Positions 35,948 to 44,915 of a stretch of 64,000 bases of DNA are shown here, piece after piece; positions within the stretch are counted from its first letter, which is position 1, and each line of letters starts with the position of its first letter. The notes beneath the pieces were generated by a model. It ran no database searches. It saw only the letters and a list, made by a program, of their open reading frames with translations, and was not told the DNA's origin. Where the stretch lies: positions 1 to 64,000 of the forward strand of contig NZ_QTPP01000008.1 in the NCBI RefSeq assembly GCF_003853415.1. Reading direction: 5' to 3'. The position numbers and the translations under genes were made by a program. Source of the DNA: Burkholderia sp. Bp9142 (lineage in GTDB: Bacteria; Pseudomonadota; Gammaproteobacteria; Burkholderiales; Burkholderiaceae).

Positions 35948-37348
35948 ATGAACCAAGCCGCGCTGATCGAAGCCGATCGTCAACACCTGATCCACCCCGT
36001 CGTCAACTACCGCGTGCACGAGGCACGCGGCGTCACCGTGCTCGAATCCGCGGACGGCGTGTTCCTGCGCGACGCCGACGGCCACACGCTGCTCGATGCG
36101 TTCTCGGGCCTGTGGTGCGTCAACGTCGGCTACGGCCGCGACAGCATCGTGAAGGCCGCCGCCGAGCAGATGACGAAGCTGCCCTACGCGACCGGCTATT
36201 TCCATTTCGGCTCGCAGCCCGCGATCGAGCTCGCCGAACGGCTCGCGGCGCTCGCGCCGCCGTCGCTGAACCACGTGTACTTCACGCTTGGCGGCTCGGA
36301 CGCCGTCGACTCCGCGGTGCGCTTCATCACGCACTATTTCAACGCGACCGGCCGCCCGTCGAAGAAGCAGATGATCGCGCTCGAGCGCGGCTATCACGGC
36401 TCGTCGTCGATCGGCGCCGGGCTCACCGCGCTGCCCGCGTTCCACCGCCATTTCGACCTGCCGCGCGCGGACCAGCACCATATTCCGTCGCCCTACCCGT
36501 ATCGCCATCCGCTCGGCGACGATCCGCAGGCGCTGATCGCCGCGTCGGTCGCCGCACTCGAGGCGAAAGTCGCCGAGCTCGGCGCGGACAACGTCGCCGC
36601 GTTCTTCTGCGAGCCCGTGCAGGGCTCGGGCGGCGTGATCGTGCCGCCGGCCGGCTGGCTGAAGGCGATGCGCGACGCATGCCGGCGCCTCGGCATCCTG
36701 TTCGTCGCCGACGAGGTGATCACCGGCTTCGGCCGCACGGGCCCGCTGTTCGCGTGCGAGACCGAGCAGGTCGATCCGGACCTGATGACCGTCGCGAAGG
36801 GTTTGACCGCCGGCTATGCGCCGATGGGCGCGGTGCTGATGTCCGACGAAGTCTACGAAGGGATCGCGGGCAGCCGCACCGAGTCGGCCGCGGTCGGCCA
36901 CGGCTATACGTATTCCGCGCACCCGGTGAGCGCGGCGATCGGTCTCGAGGTGCTGAAGCTGTACCACGAAGGCGGGCTGCTCGCGAACGGCCAGGCGCTG
37001 GCGCCGCGCTTCGCGGCCGGGCTCGACGCGCTGCGCGCGCATCCGCTCGTCGGCGATGCGCGCTCGGCCGGCCTGCTCGGCGCGCTCGAACTGGTTGCCG
37101 ACAAGGCGCACAAGACGCGCTTCGACCCGGCGCTGAACGTGCCCGACAAGATCGCGGCGGCCGCGTACGCGAACGGCGTGATATTCCGCGCATTCGGCGA
37201 CGGCGTGCTCGGCTTCGCGCCGGCGCTGAGCTTCACCGCGGGCGAGTTCGACCTGATGTTCGAACGCGTGCGCAAGACGCTCGACGACGTGCTGGCCGAC
37301 GCGGGCGTGCAGCGCGCGCTCGACGCCGCGCACGCGCAGCCGGCATGA
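35948..37348 (+). CDS. Class III aminotransferase (putrescine- or omega-amino acid-pyruvate type)
   Basis: A 466-residue PLP enzyme with PLP Lys K284 (MTVAKGLTAGY) and cofactor Asp D255 (LFVADEVITGFGRTG). The GLWCVNVGYGR segment and length resemble SpuC-type putrescine-pyruvate and beta-alanine-pyruvate transaminases, which give semialdehydes. It precedes an Lrp-type regulator and a semialdehyde dehydrogenase, so a sequential route amine to semialdehyde to acid is likely. The particular amine is not determined. Confidence 0.9.
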   Translation: MNQAALIEADRQHLIHPVVNYRVHEARGVTVLESADGVFLRDADGHTLLDAFSGLWCVNVGYGRDSIVKAAAEQMTKLPYATGYFHFGSQPAIELAERLAALAPPSLNHVYFTLGGSDAVDSAVRFITHYFNATGRPSKKQMIALERGYHGSSSIGAGLTALPAFHRHFDLPRADQHHIPSPYPYRHPLGDDPQALIAASVAALEAKVAELGADNVAAFFCEPVQGSGGVIVPPAGWLKAMRDACRRLGILFVADEVITGFGRTGPLFACETEQVDPDLMTVAKGLTAGYAPMGAVLMSDEVYEGIAGSRTESAAVGHGYTYSAHPVSAAIGLEVLKLYHEGGLLANGQALAPRFAAGLDALRAHPLVGDARSAGLLGALELVADKAHKTRFDPALNVPDKIAAAAYANGVIFRAFGDGVLGFAPALSFTAGEFDLMFERVRKTLDDVLADAGVQRALDAAHAQPA

Positions 37349-37427
37349 CGGGCCAAGGGAAAGCCGGGCTTGTGGCGGCCATCGTTCGACTCTAAAGTAA
37401 CCGGACATTCCATTTTTTCCCTCTCAC

Positions 37428-37925
37428 GTGAACATGACGGACAGCAAGCTGGATCGCATCGACCTGCGCATCCTCTCCCAGTTGCAGAAGCGCGGCCGCA
37501 TGACCAACGTCGAGCTGGCCGATGCGGTCGGGCTGTCGCCCAGCCCCTGCCTGATCCGCGTGAAGCGGCTCGAGAAGGCCGGCTACATCGGCGGCTACGG
37601 CGCGCACATCCAGCTCGAGAAACTCGGCGACGTGCAGGTCGTGTTTACCGAGGTCACGCTGGCCGACCACCGGCGCGAGGACTTCGACCGTTTCGTCGCC
37701 GCGATCCGCAATGTCGACGAGATCGTCGAGTGCCACCTCGCGAGCGGCGGCTACGACTATCTGCTGAAGTTCATCACGCGCAGCGTGAGCCATTACCAGA
37801 CGATCGTCGAAGGGCTGCTCGAGCAGAACATCGGCATCGAGAAGTATTTCAGCTACGTGATCATCAAGTCGCCGTTCGTCAAACGGCACTACCCGCTCGA
37901 ATCGCTGTTCGGCGAACGTCACTGA
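37428..37925 (+). CDS. Lrp/AsnC-family transcriptional regulator
   Basis: 165 residues. A winged helix-turn-helix (about 8-65; LDRIDLRILSQLQKRGRM, NVELADAVGLSPSPCLIRVKRLE) and an RAM ligand-binding domain (about 75-155; ECHLASGGYDYLLKF). Members sense amino acids and control adjacent catabolic genes. Start codon is GTG at 37428; an ATG at 37434 is equally possible, neither has a good ribosome site. Lies between aminotransferase and dehydrogenase genes, which it probably controls. Confidence 0.92.
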   Translation: MNMTDSKLDRIDLRILSQLQKRGRMTNVELADAVGLSPSPCLIRVKRLEKAGYIGGYGAHIQLEKLGDVQVVFTEVTLADHRREDFDRFVAAIRNVDEIVECHLASGGYDYLLKFITRSVSHYQTIVEGLLEQNIGIEKYFSYVIIKSPFVKRHYPLESLFGERH

Positions 37926-38033
37926 CGGCCGGCGCGCGGCACCCGCGAACGCGGCAGCACGCTGTCCGCGCGGGGTAGTCGCGCGCCCGCGCCGCCGCGC
38001 ACGTCACCGACCCCATTCATCCAAGGACCTGTC

Positions 38034-39506
38034 ATGCCGCTTACGCTGTCCCGCACCGAACTCATGCGCACCGCCAACCTGATCGACGGCACGTGGCGCG
38101 ATGCGCTCGACGGCCGTCGCTTCGACGTCACCGATCCGGCGACGCTCGAGATCGTTGCCCATGCACCCGACAGCGGCGCCGCCGACGCGCGCGCCGCGAC
38201 CGACGCGGCAGCACGCGCGCTGCCCGCATGGCGCGCGATGCCTGCTCGCGAACGCGCCGCGATCCTGCGTGCGTGGCACGCGGCGATCGTCGCGCACACC
38301 GACGATCTCGCGAAGCTGATGGCGCGCGAACAGGGCAAGCCGCTCGCGGAAGCGCGCGGCGAAGTCGCCTACGGCGCTTCGTACGTGCTGTGGTTCGCCG
38401 AGGAAGCGACGCGCACCTACGGCGACCTGATTCCGCAGCAGCAGCGCGGCAAGCGGCTGAGCGCGGTCAAGGAGCCCATCGGCATCGTCGCCGCGGTCAC
38501 GCCGTGGAATTTCCCGCTCGCGATGATCGCGCGCAAGATCGCGCCCGCACTCGCGGCCGGCTGCACCGTCGTCGCGAAGCCGGCGGAGGACACGCCGCTC
38601 ACCGCGCTCGCGCTCGCGTTCCTCGCGCAGGAGGCCGGCGTGCCGCCCGGCGTGCTGAACCTGATCGCCGCGTCGCGCGAACGCGGCATCGATGCGGTGG
38701 CCGACTGGCTCGCCGACGGCCGCGTGCGCAAGATCACGTTCACCGGATCGACGCCCGTCGGCAAGCTGCTCGCACGCGAATCGGCGGCGACGCTGAAGAA
38801 GCTGTCGCTGGAACTCGGCGGCAATGCGCCGTTCATCGTGTTCGACGATGCCGAGCTCGACGCCGCGGTCGACGGGCTGATGGCCGCCAAGTTCCGCAAC
38901 GGCGGCCAGACCTGCGTGTCGCCGAACCGCGTATACGTACAGGCGGGCGTCTACGATGCATTCGCCGCGAAGCTCGCCGCGCGCGTTGCCGCGCTAAAGG
39001 TCGCGCCGGCGACCGACCCGGCCGCGCAGATCGGCCCGATGATCAACGCGCGCGCGGTCGACAAGATCGCGCGCCACGTCGGCGACGCCATCGAGCGCGG
39101 CGCACGCGTGCTCGCGGGCGGCAAGCGCCTGCCCGAACTCGGGCCGAACTACTACGCGCCGACGGTGCTCGCCGGCGCCACTGCCGACATGCAGCTGACC
39201 TGCGAGGAAACCTTCGGCCCGGTCGCCGCACTGTTTCCGTTCGACACGGAAGACGAAGCCGTCGACGCCGCGAACGACACGCCGTTCGGGCTCGCCGCGT
39301 ATTTCTACACGCAGGACATCCGCCGCATCGCGCGCGTGTCGGCGCGGCTCGAAACGGGCATCGTCGGCATCAACGAGGGCGCGCTCGCGAGCGAGGCCGC
39401 GCCGTTCGGCGGCGTGAAGGAATCGGGCTACGGCCGCGAAGGCTCGCGCTACGGCCTCGACGACTACCTGTCGATCAAGTACCTGTGCCAGGGCGGGCTC
39501 GACTGA
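38034..39506 (+). CDS. gabD: NAD(P)-dependent succinate-semialdehyde dehydrogenase
   Basis: 490 residues of the GabD type: catalytic C294 (GGQTCVSPNRV), general base E260 (LELGGNAPF), TPWNFPLAMI and ITFTGSTPVGK cofactor segments, and KESGYGREGSRYGLDDY at the C-terminus. It oxidises succinate semialdehyde, or a related semialdehyde, to a dicarboxylate feeding the TCA cycle. AAGGA lies 7 nt before the ATG. Natural partner of the aminotransferase two genes upstream. Similar enzymes serve in GABA, polyamine and ectoine degradation. Confidence 0.92.
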   Translation: MPLTLSRTELMRTANLIDGTWRDALDGRRFDVTDPATLEIVAHAPDSGAADARAATDAAARALPAWRAMPARERAAILRAWHAAIVAHTDDLAKLMAREQGKPLAEARGEVAYGASYVLWFAEEATRTYGDLIPQQQRGKRLSAVKEPIGIVAAVTPWNFPLAMIARKIAPALAAGCTVVAKPAEDTPLTALALAFLAQEAGVPPGVLNLIAASRERGIDAVADWLADGRVRKITFTGSTPVGKLLARESAATLKKLSLELGGNAPFIVFDDAELDAAVDGLMAAKFRNGGQTCVSPNRVYVQAGVYDAFAAKLAARVAALKVAPATDPAAQIGPMINARAVDKIARHVGDAIERGARVLAGGKRLPELGPNYYAPTVLAGATADMQLTCEETFGPVAALFPFDTEDEAVDAANDTPFGLAAYFYTQDIRRIARVSARLETGIVGINEGALASEAAPFGGVKESGYGREGSRYGLDDYLSIKYLCQGGLD

Positions 39507-39515
39507 AGCCGCGCG

Positions 39516-39533
39516 GCGGCCTTCATCGGCCGC
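39516..39533 (+). terminator. Hairpin after the semialdehyde dehydrogenase gene
   Basis: GCGGCC (39516-39521), loop TTCATC, GGCCGC (39528-39533), 10 nt past the stop. Short and without a long T-run, so a weak terminator candidate. Confidence 0.4.
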
Positions 39534-39710
39534 TGTTGCGCAGTCGTCGCGGGGCGCGTCGCTGCCGGTGCGCTCCGCCCGCACACGTTTGCGCCATTCG
39601 TGCTGCCCTCTGTTCGCATGCCGGCCTCGATTTCCGGGCAACCCTGCCGTTAACCCGGATTTGACCAGCGCCGCTGCACCCGCAGCCGGCTTCCCGCACG
39701 AGCGCGAGCA

Positions 39711-41231
39711 ATGCCTGCATCCACTTCGATCGAGAAAATTGCCGACTGGGCCGGCCGCCACCACCTGATCGTCGGCGTGCTGGGCACGCTGATGTCGCTC
39801 GCGGCGCTCGGCATCAGCGCGGCGACGCTGTGGGCCGCGCGAAACGAAGTCGTCGAACATGCGCACGAGACGTCGCGCAACGTCGCGGCCGTTCTGGTCA
39901 GCGAGATCGCGCGCACCGTCGAAACGTCCAACAACGCGCTCGTGTCGCTCGCCGCCGATCTCGTCAACCCCGCCGTCTCGCGCATGGACGCCGGCCTGCG
40001 TCACGACGTGCTGTTCGAGCGCACGGCCGCGCAATACGTGACCGGCATGGGCGTGACGGACCGGTACGGCCGGCTGATCGACGGCTGTTGCGGCCCGACC
40101 CACAACTGGGACTTCAGCGATCGCGACTACTTCAAGGTCCATCGCGACGCGGACAACGTCGGCCTCTACGTATCCGAGGCGTACCGCGCGCGTTCACGCG
40201 CCGGCAAGGAATCGATCGCCTTGTCGCGGCGCATCGAACGGCCGGATCACACGTTCAACGGCATCGCGGTGGTCGCCATCGACCTCGCCTACTTCGATCG
40301 GCTTCTTTCCCGCCTGAACGTCGGGCCGCACGGCGTCAGCGCGATCCTGCGCGCGGACGGGACGATCCTCGCGCGAAACCCGCCGTTGAGCGATCACCAG
40401 ATGGTCCATCTGCGCCGGTCGAAGTCGTTCGACCGGATGGTGAGCCAGGAATCGGGCTTCTATGCCGCGCGCTCGAGCATCGACGGCACGGTGCGGCTGT
40501 ACACGTACCAGCGGGTGCCGGGGACGCCGCTGATCGCCGTCGTCGCGCCGGCCGAGGACGACGTGCTGGCCGGCATCACGCGCCTGACGTGGACGGTCGG
40601 GGTATCGGCGTCCGTCATCGGCGCGCTGTTCTGCGCGGTGGTGTGGCTGCTCGCATTCGCGCTGCGGGACAACCTGCGCAAGCAGACGCTGCTCACCGAC
40701 ATGACGCGCACCGATCCGTTGACGGGCCTGCACAACCGTCGCGCGCTCGATGCCGCGCTCGCCGACGAATGGGAACGGCTGCAGCGCGGCAGCGACGGCA
40801 GCCTGTCGGTGCTGTTCATCGACGCCGATCACTTCAAGCAGTACAACGACCGGTACGGCCACGCGCAAGGCGACACCGCGCTGCGGTTTCTCGCCGAATG
40901 CATCCGCACGCATACGCGGCGGCGCGGCGATCTCGCCGCACGTTACGGCGGCGAGGAATTCGTCGTGCTGTTGCCCGATACCGACGAAAGCGGCGCCGCG
41001 AAGGTCGCGGAAGCGATTCGCCGCGCGGTGGAATGCAACCGGCTCGACGGGGTCGCCGAGACGGTGCCCGCGTTTACGGTCAGCATCGGCTGCGCGACCG
41101 GCCATCGCGCCCGGCCGGCGTCCGTGCAGGCGCTGTCGCATCAGGCCGACCTCGCGCTCTATGAGGCCAAGCGCCACGGCAGAAACCGCGTGTGCCGCGC
41201 CGGCGCGGAATCGTTCGCCGAGCCGGCGTGA
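39711..41231 (+). CDS. Membrane diguanylate cyclase with dCache sensor
   Basis: 506 residues: membrane helix (about 20-42), periplasmic double-Cache domain (~45-295; NWDFSDRDYFKVHRD and GLYVSEAYRA are typical), second helix (~300-320), then a GGDEF domain. The active site is GGEEF (413-417) and the inhibitory I-site RRGD (404-407) is intact, so it should make c-di-GMP with product feedback. Extracellular ligand unknown. It probably links a nutrient signal to biofilm or motility. Monocistronic. Confidence 0.92.
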   Translation: MPASTSIEKIADWAGRHHLIVGVLGTLMSLAALGISAATLWAARNEVVEHAHETSRNVAAVLVSEIARTVETSNNALVSLAADLVNPAVSRMDAGLRHDVLFERTAAQYVTGMGVTDRYGRLIDGCCGPTHNWDFSDRDYFKVHRDADNVGLYVSEAYRARSRAGKESIALSRRIERPDHTFNGIAVVAIDLAYFDRLLSRLNVGPHGVSAILRADGTILARNPPLSDHQMVHLRRSKSFDRMVSQESGFYAARSSIDGTVRLYTYQRVPGTPLIAVVAPAEDDVLAGITRLTWTVGVSASVIGALFCAVVWLLAFALRDNLRKQTLLTDMTRTDPLTGLHNRRALDAALADEWERLQRGSDGSLSVLFIDADHFKQYNDRYGHAQGDTALRFLAECIRTHTRRRGDLAARYGGEEFVVLLPDTDESGAAKVAEAIRRAVECNRLDGVAETVPAFTVSIGCATGHRARPASVQALSHQADLALYEAKRHGRNRVCRAGAESFAEPA

Positions 41232-41370
41232 CCGTTACGTTCAGCATCACGAATTCACCCGATAGTGAGCATTCGGGCGCATCGAGCACGACCCGAAACA
41301 AATCCTTAACGGCTGCGTCACGATCACCCACGACAATCCGCCATCTTCGATACTCAGGATGGAGTCTTGC

Positions 41371-43329
41371 ATGTTCGCGTCACGAAGCCGTTTCCCGCTG
41401 CACGTCGCAGCGCTCTCGAGTGCGATCGTCCTCGCCGCGTGCGGCGGCGGCGACGATGCAGCGTCGACCCCGACGACCCTCGCGGCCGTTCCGGCGCCGC
41501 CGGCCGACCCGGGCTTCGTCGACAGCGCGCCCGTGCCGAGCGTGCCGGCCTTCGTCGACAACGTCGCGACCAACCAGCGCGGCGACGCGCGCTATGCGAC
41601 GTTGTCGACCAACGCCGCGGTGCGCGTGGTGAGCCGCTTTCTCGACCTGTGGCAGCCGTCGACGATGCTCGTCGATGCGGGCGTGAACGCGCCGGCCAAC
41701 GGCGCCTTTCCGGCGATCACGGCGTCGACCTGCTCGGGTCTGCCCGGCAGCGGCACGCCGTGCGGCACGATCCTGAACGACACGGTGCTGGCGGCCAATG
41801 TCCAATATGTGATCAACGCAACGACCGCGCGCACGCAGCAGCAGGCCGACGCCGCCTACTTCGACGACCGGCGCGGCAAGGGCTACAGCGTGACCGACGG
41901 CATGGGCCCGCTCACCGACGCGTGGCGCACGGCCGCGCAGCAGACGACCAGCATCACCAGCGTGCCCGCCGACGCGACGACGGTGCTGTACAACGATTCC
42001 GGCAACAACACCGGCGTCGGCAGCAGCACGAACACGAATTTCGGCAAGGTCGTCGACCTGCTCAACGAAATGGGCAACAACGCGTCGACCGAGCCCGCGA
42101 AGCGCTTCTACAAGTACGCGCGGCCCTATCGCTGGAGCGCGAGCGTCGTCGTCGCGCCGACGCTCGTTCCGGCGGAAAGCACGACGCCGGCGACCGACGG
42201 CGGCTTCATCAGCGGCCACTCGGCCGAAGCGTTCCGCGATGCGATGACGATGGCGTGGCTCGTGCCGGAGCGCTTCCAGGAGATGGTCAGCCGCGGCCTC
42301 GAACTGGGCGAGAACCGGATCGTCGCCGGCATGCACTCGCCGCTCGACGTGATCGGCGGCCGCATGCTCGCGCTGGCCGTCAGCGCGGCGAACCTGACCG
42401 CCTATGCGAGCGACGCGCAGGCCGCGTACGGCCAGGCCCACCAGGCGCTGCAGCAGCTCACGGGGACGACCGACACGACGTTCGCCGCCTTCGCGCACTC
42501 GGGCACGACGGCCACCGACCGGTTCGCGGATTACACGGCCAACAAGACGGCCTTCATGCGACGCCTGACGTTCGGCTTCGGCGCGATCGAGTCGACCGAC
42601 GCACCGCCCGTCGTGCCGAAGGGCGCCGAGATCCTGCTGCAGACGCGCTTCCCGTACCTGAGCGCGGATCAGCGGCGCGTCGTGCTGAAGACCACCGAAA
42701 TTTCGTCCGGCTACCCGGTGATGGACGATGCGGAAGGCTGGGGCCGCCTGAACCTGTTCGCCGCGGCCGACGGCTACGGTGCGTTCAACGGCAACGTGGT
42801 CGTATCGATGAACGCGTCGCAGGGTGGGCTCAACGCGGCCGACCAGTGGCGCAACGATATCGCCGGCGCCGGCAAGCTGACGCTGCAAGGCACCGGCACG
42901 CTGACGCTCGCGGGCAACAACAGCTATGCGGGCGGCACGCAGGTCAGCGGCGGCACGCTCGCGGCGGCGTCGGCGACGGCGTTCGGCAACGGCGACGTGT
43001 ATGTCGGTTCGGGTGGTAGTGTGAGGATTGCGGCAGGCGCACCCGTCACGATCGCAACCCGCTACACGCAGCTCGACAACACGACGCTCGAACTCGACAT
43101 CGACGGCAACGGCGGCGGACGCCTGCGCGTCGGCGGCCCGCTTACCGTCGCCGGCGGCACGCTGCACGTGAAGTTCGTGAACGGCTATGCGCCGAAGGCC
43201 GGCGACACCATCGCGCTGATCGACGGCGCGGCGGCCGCGGCGAAGTTCTCGACGGTGACGGTCGACGGGTTCAAGGCGACGCCGGTTTATACGGCGACGG
43301 GGATGTCGGTGAGGTTGTCGGCGTCGTGA
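41371..43329 (+). CDS. PAP2-family acid phosphatase lipoprotein with autotransporter-type repeat
   Basis: 652 residues. A signal peptide ends in a lipobox (VLAAC, C24). The PAP2 signature is complete: K244-x6-R251-P252 (KRFYKYARPYRW), S281-G282-H283 (ISGHSAEAF), and R316-x5-H322-x3-D326 (RIVAGMHSPLD). It should hydrolyse phosphomonoesters outside the cytoplasm. Residues ~490-650 carry an autotransporter-associated beta-strand repeat (LTLAGNNSYAGGTQVSGGTL), yet there is no translocator barrel. The GGAG-preceded ATG at 41371 is preferred over one 12 bp upstream. Confidence 0.87.
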   Translation: MFASRSRFPLHVAALSSAIVLAACGGGDDAASTPTTLAAVPAPPADPGFVDSAPVPSVPAFVDNVATNQRGDARYATLSTNAAVRVVSRFLDLWQPSTMLVDAGVNAPANGAFPAITASTCSGLPGSGTPCGTILNDTVLAANVQYVINATTARTQQQADAAYFDDRRGKGYSVTDGMGPLTDAWRTAAQQTTSITSVPADATTVLYNDSGNNTGVGSSTNTNFGKVVDLLNEMGNNASTEPAKRFYKYARPYRWSASVVVAPTLVPAESTTPATDGGFISGHSAEAFRDAMTMAWLVPERFQEMVSRGLELGENRIVAGMHSPLDVIGGRMLALAVSAANLTAYASDAQAAYGQAHQALQQLTGTTDTTFAAFAHSGTTATDRFADYTANKTAFMRRLTFGFGAIESTDAPPVVPKGAEILLQTRFPYLSADQRRVVLKTTEISSGYPVMDDAEGWGRLNLFAAADGYGAFNGNVVVSMNASQGGLNAADQWRNDIAGAGKLTLQGTGTLTLAGNNSYAGGTQVSGGTLAAASATAFGNGDVYVGSGGSVRIAAGAPVTIATRYTQLDNTTLELDIDGNGGGRLRVGGPLTVAGGTLHVKFVNGYAPKAGDTIALIDGAAAAAKFSTVTVDGFKATPVYTATGMSVRLSAS

Positions 43330-43373
43330 TCTCGCGTGTTGCGGGTCGCGCGGGCTGCGCGCGCCCCGCCTGT

Positions 43374-43413
43374 CGCACCGGAAGCCCGGACGCATCGCGG
43401 CATGTCCGGTGCG
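43374..43413. terminator. Inverted repeat downstream of the phosphatase gene
   Basis: CGCACCGGA (43374-43382) is complementary to TCCGGTGCG (43405-43413), a 9-bp stem with a 22-nt loop, 44 bp after the phosphatase stop. Possible transcription terminator. Confidence 0.4.
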
Positions 43414-43477
43414 TCACTTGATGCGCCGGCGGAGCAAGGTTCGTGCCGCGCGGTGGCACATGCCTTGCTCGCCGCAT

Positions 43478-43505
43478 CGAATACCTGTGGACCTACAGGT
43501 ATTCG
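43478..43505. promoter_or_regulatory. Perfect 11-bp inverted repeat
   Basis: CGAATACCTGT (43478-43488), six bases GGACCT, then ACAGGTATTCG (43495-43505). It lies 160 bp upstream of the 56-residue membrane-protein gene and right after another hairpin (arms around 43431-43439 and 43463-43471, GAGCAAGG with CCTTGCTC). It could be an operator or an RNA structure. The CTGT-N6-ACAG core is two bases too short for the LexA box spacing. Confidence 0.4.
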
Positions 43506-43664
43506 GGCATCGACGTGACGGGCCAATCAGGCGACATCCACATCGGCATCGCGGGCTGGCGCCATGACGGCTGGCACGGCACCTGGCGGCACGGGTACAA
43601 CGAAACGCCGCCCGCCGCGCGACCGCAGTCCGCGCGATGAACCCGAACCGCAAGGAGAGGAACG

Positions 43665-43835
43665 ATGACCCTGCTTATCTACCTGGTCGGATGGATCATT
43701 TTCATCGGCGGCGTGGCCTGGGGATTGACGACGCTGCACGTGTCGCAGCACATCATCGAGATCGTCGCCGTCATCCTGTTCGGCATCGCGGTGATCACGG
43801 GCGCGACGCGCGCACGCAACCGCGACCGGTCGTAG
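43665..43835 (+). CDS. Small two-helix membrane protein (56 residues)
   Basis: Too short for many gene callers but well supported: AAGGAGAGG lies a few bases before the ATG. The product has two hydrophobic helices (LLIYLVGWIIFIGGVAWGL and IIEIVAVILFGIAVITGA) joined by a short THVSQH-like loop and a basic tail. It resembles the many small inner-membrane proteins of unknown function in Burkholderia. No partner is evident. Confidence 0.72.
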   Translation: MTLLIYLVGWIIFIGGVAWGLTTLHVSQHIIEIVAVILFGIAVITGATRARNRDRS

Positions 43836-43939
43836 CGCGATCGCGCCGGCCGCGGTATCCGGGACAGACACCGTTTCACACCGGCTCACGAGCGACACCG
43901 GCAGACAAGCGGCGCCCAGGCCGAGCCGGACGCCTGGCC

Positions 43940-44815
43940 TCAGCCGCGAGCGGACGCGACACCGTCGAGCTCACGCACGGCGTCCTCCGGCAACACCAGC
44001 GCACCCGCGGCCAGATTCTCGCGCAGATGCGCGACCGACGACGTCCCCGGTATCAGCAGGATGTTCGGCGCGCGCCTCAGCAGCCACGCGAGCGCGGTCT
44101 GCATCGGCGTCGCGCCGAGCCGCGCGGCGACCGCGTCCAGCGTGGAAGACTGCAACGGACTGAAGCCGCCCAGCGGAAAGTACGGCACGTAGGCGATGCC
44201 GTCACGTGCAAGCGCATCGATCAGGTCATCGTCGTCGCGGTACGCGAGGTTGTAATGATTCTGCACGCAGACGATGTCGCAGATCCGGCGCCCTTCGGCG
44301 ATCTGCGCGGCCGTCACGTTGCTCAGCCCGATGTGCCGCACGAGGCCCTGCCGCTGCAGTTCCGCCAGCGCGGACAGCGGCGCCTCGATCGAGCCTTCGG
44401 CCATGCCGTGCGTGTCGAACATGACCCGCAGGTTGACCACGTCGAGCACGTCGAGACCCAGGTTGCGCAGGTTGTCGTGCACGGCGGTCGCCAGCGCGCC
44501 GGCGGAGAATGCGGGCAGCCATGAACCGTCGTGGCCACGCGTCGCGCCAACCTTGGTCACGATCAGCAGATCGTCACGATACGGATGCAACGCGTCGCGA
44601 ATCAGCTGGTTCGTCACGTGCGGGCCGTAAAAGTCGCTGGTGTCGATGTGGTCGACGCCCGATGCGACGGCTTCGCGAAGCACGGCGAGCGCCGCGTCGC
44701 GATCCTTCGGCGGGCCGAACACGCCGGGGCCGGCCAGCTGCATCGCGCCATAGCCGAGGCGGTGCACGCGGCGGCCCGCGACGGAATACGTGCCGGATTG
44801 AACGATGGGGGACAT
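43940..44815 (-). CDS. Aldo/keto reductase
   Basis: 291 residues with a TIM-barrel AKR fold. Catalytic Asp and Tyr lie in HIDTSDFYGPHVTNQLI, the Lys in LLIVTKVGA, the His position is replaced or shifted (LRVMFDTHGM), and HIGLSNVTAAQI is the NADPH-side motif. It reduces aldehydes or ketones with NADPH. Start at 44815 follows CAGGAG. It diverges from a LysR-type regulator 100 bp away, the usual sign of local control. Confidence 0.9.
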   Translation of the reverse strand: MSPIVQSGTYSVAGRRVHRLGYGAMQLAGPGVFGPPKDRDAALAVLREAVASGVDHIDTSDFYGPHVTNQLIRDALHPYRDDLLIVTKVGATRGHDGSWLPAFSAGALATAVHDNLRNLGLDVLDVVNLRVMFDTHGMAEGSIEAPLSALAELQRQGLVRHIGLSNVTAAQIAEGRRICDIVCVQNHYNLAYRDDDDLIDALARDGIAYVPYFPLGGFSPLQSSTLDAVAARLGATPMQTALAWLLRRAPNILLIPGTSSVAHLRENLAAGALVLPEDAVRELDGVASARG

Positions 44816-44915
44816 GCTCCTGCTCCTGTAGCGAACGAATGAATCGCAGGTTACGCCGCGTTGTGCTGCGCGATAACCGGTCATAATGCGCACAACCTGT
44901 ACGAAAAGGCGAACA

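Larger units (their letters stand above)
43330..43664. other. Intergenic region with three inverted repeats
   Basis: 335 bp between the phosphatase and the small membrane-protein gene. Its first half is packed with inverted repeats (43374-43505, listed separately). The rest holds only short ORFs with no support. Confidence 0.55.

Noticed and set aside
43478-43505. LexA (SOS) box
   Set aside because: CTGT and ACAG are separated by six bases; the LexA pattern needs eight.
43443-43640. 65-codon ORF overlapping the inverted repeats
   Set aside because: It reads straight through two hairpins, lacks a ribosome site and resembles nothing known.
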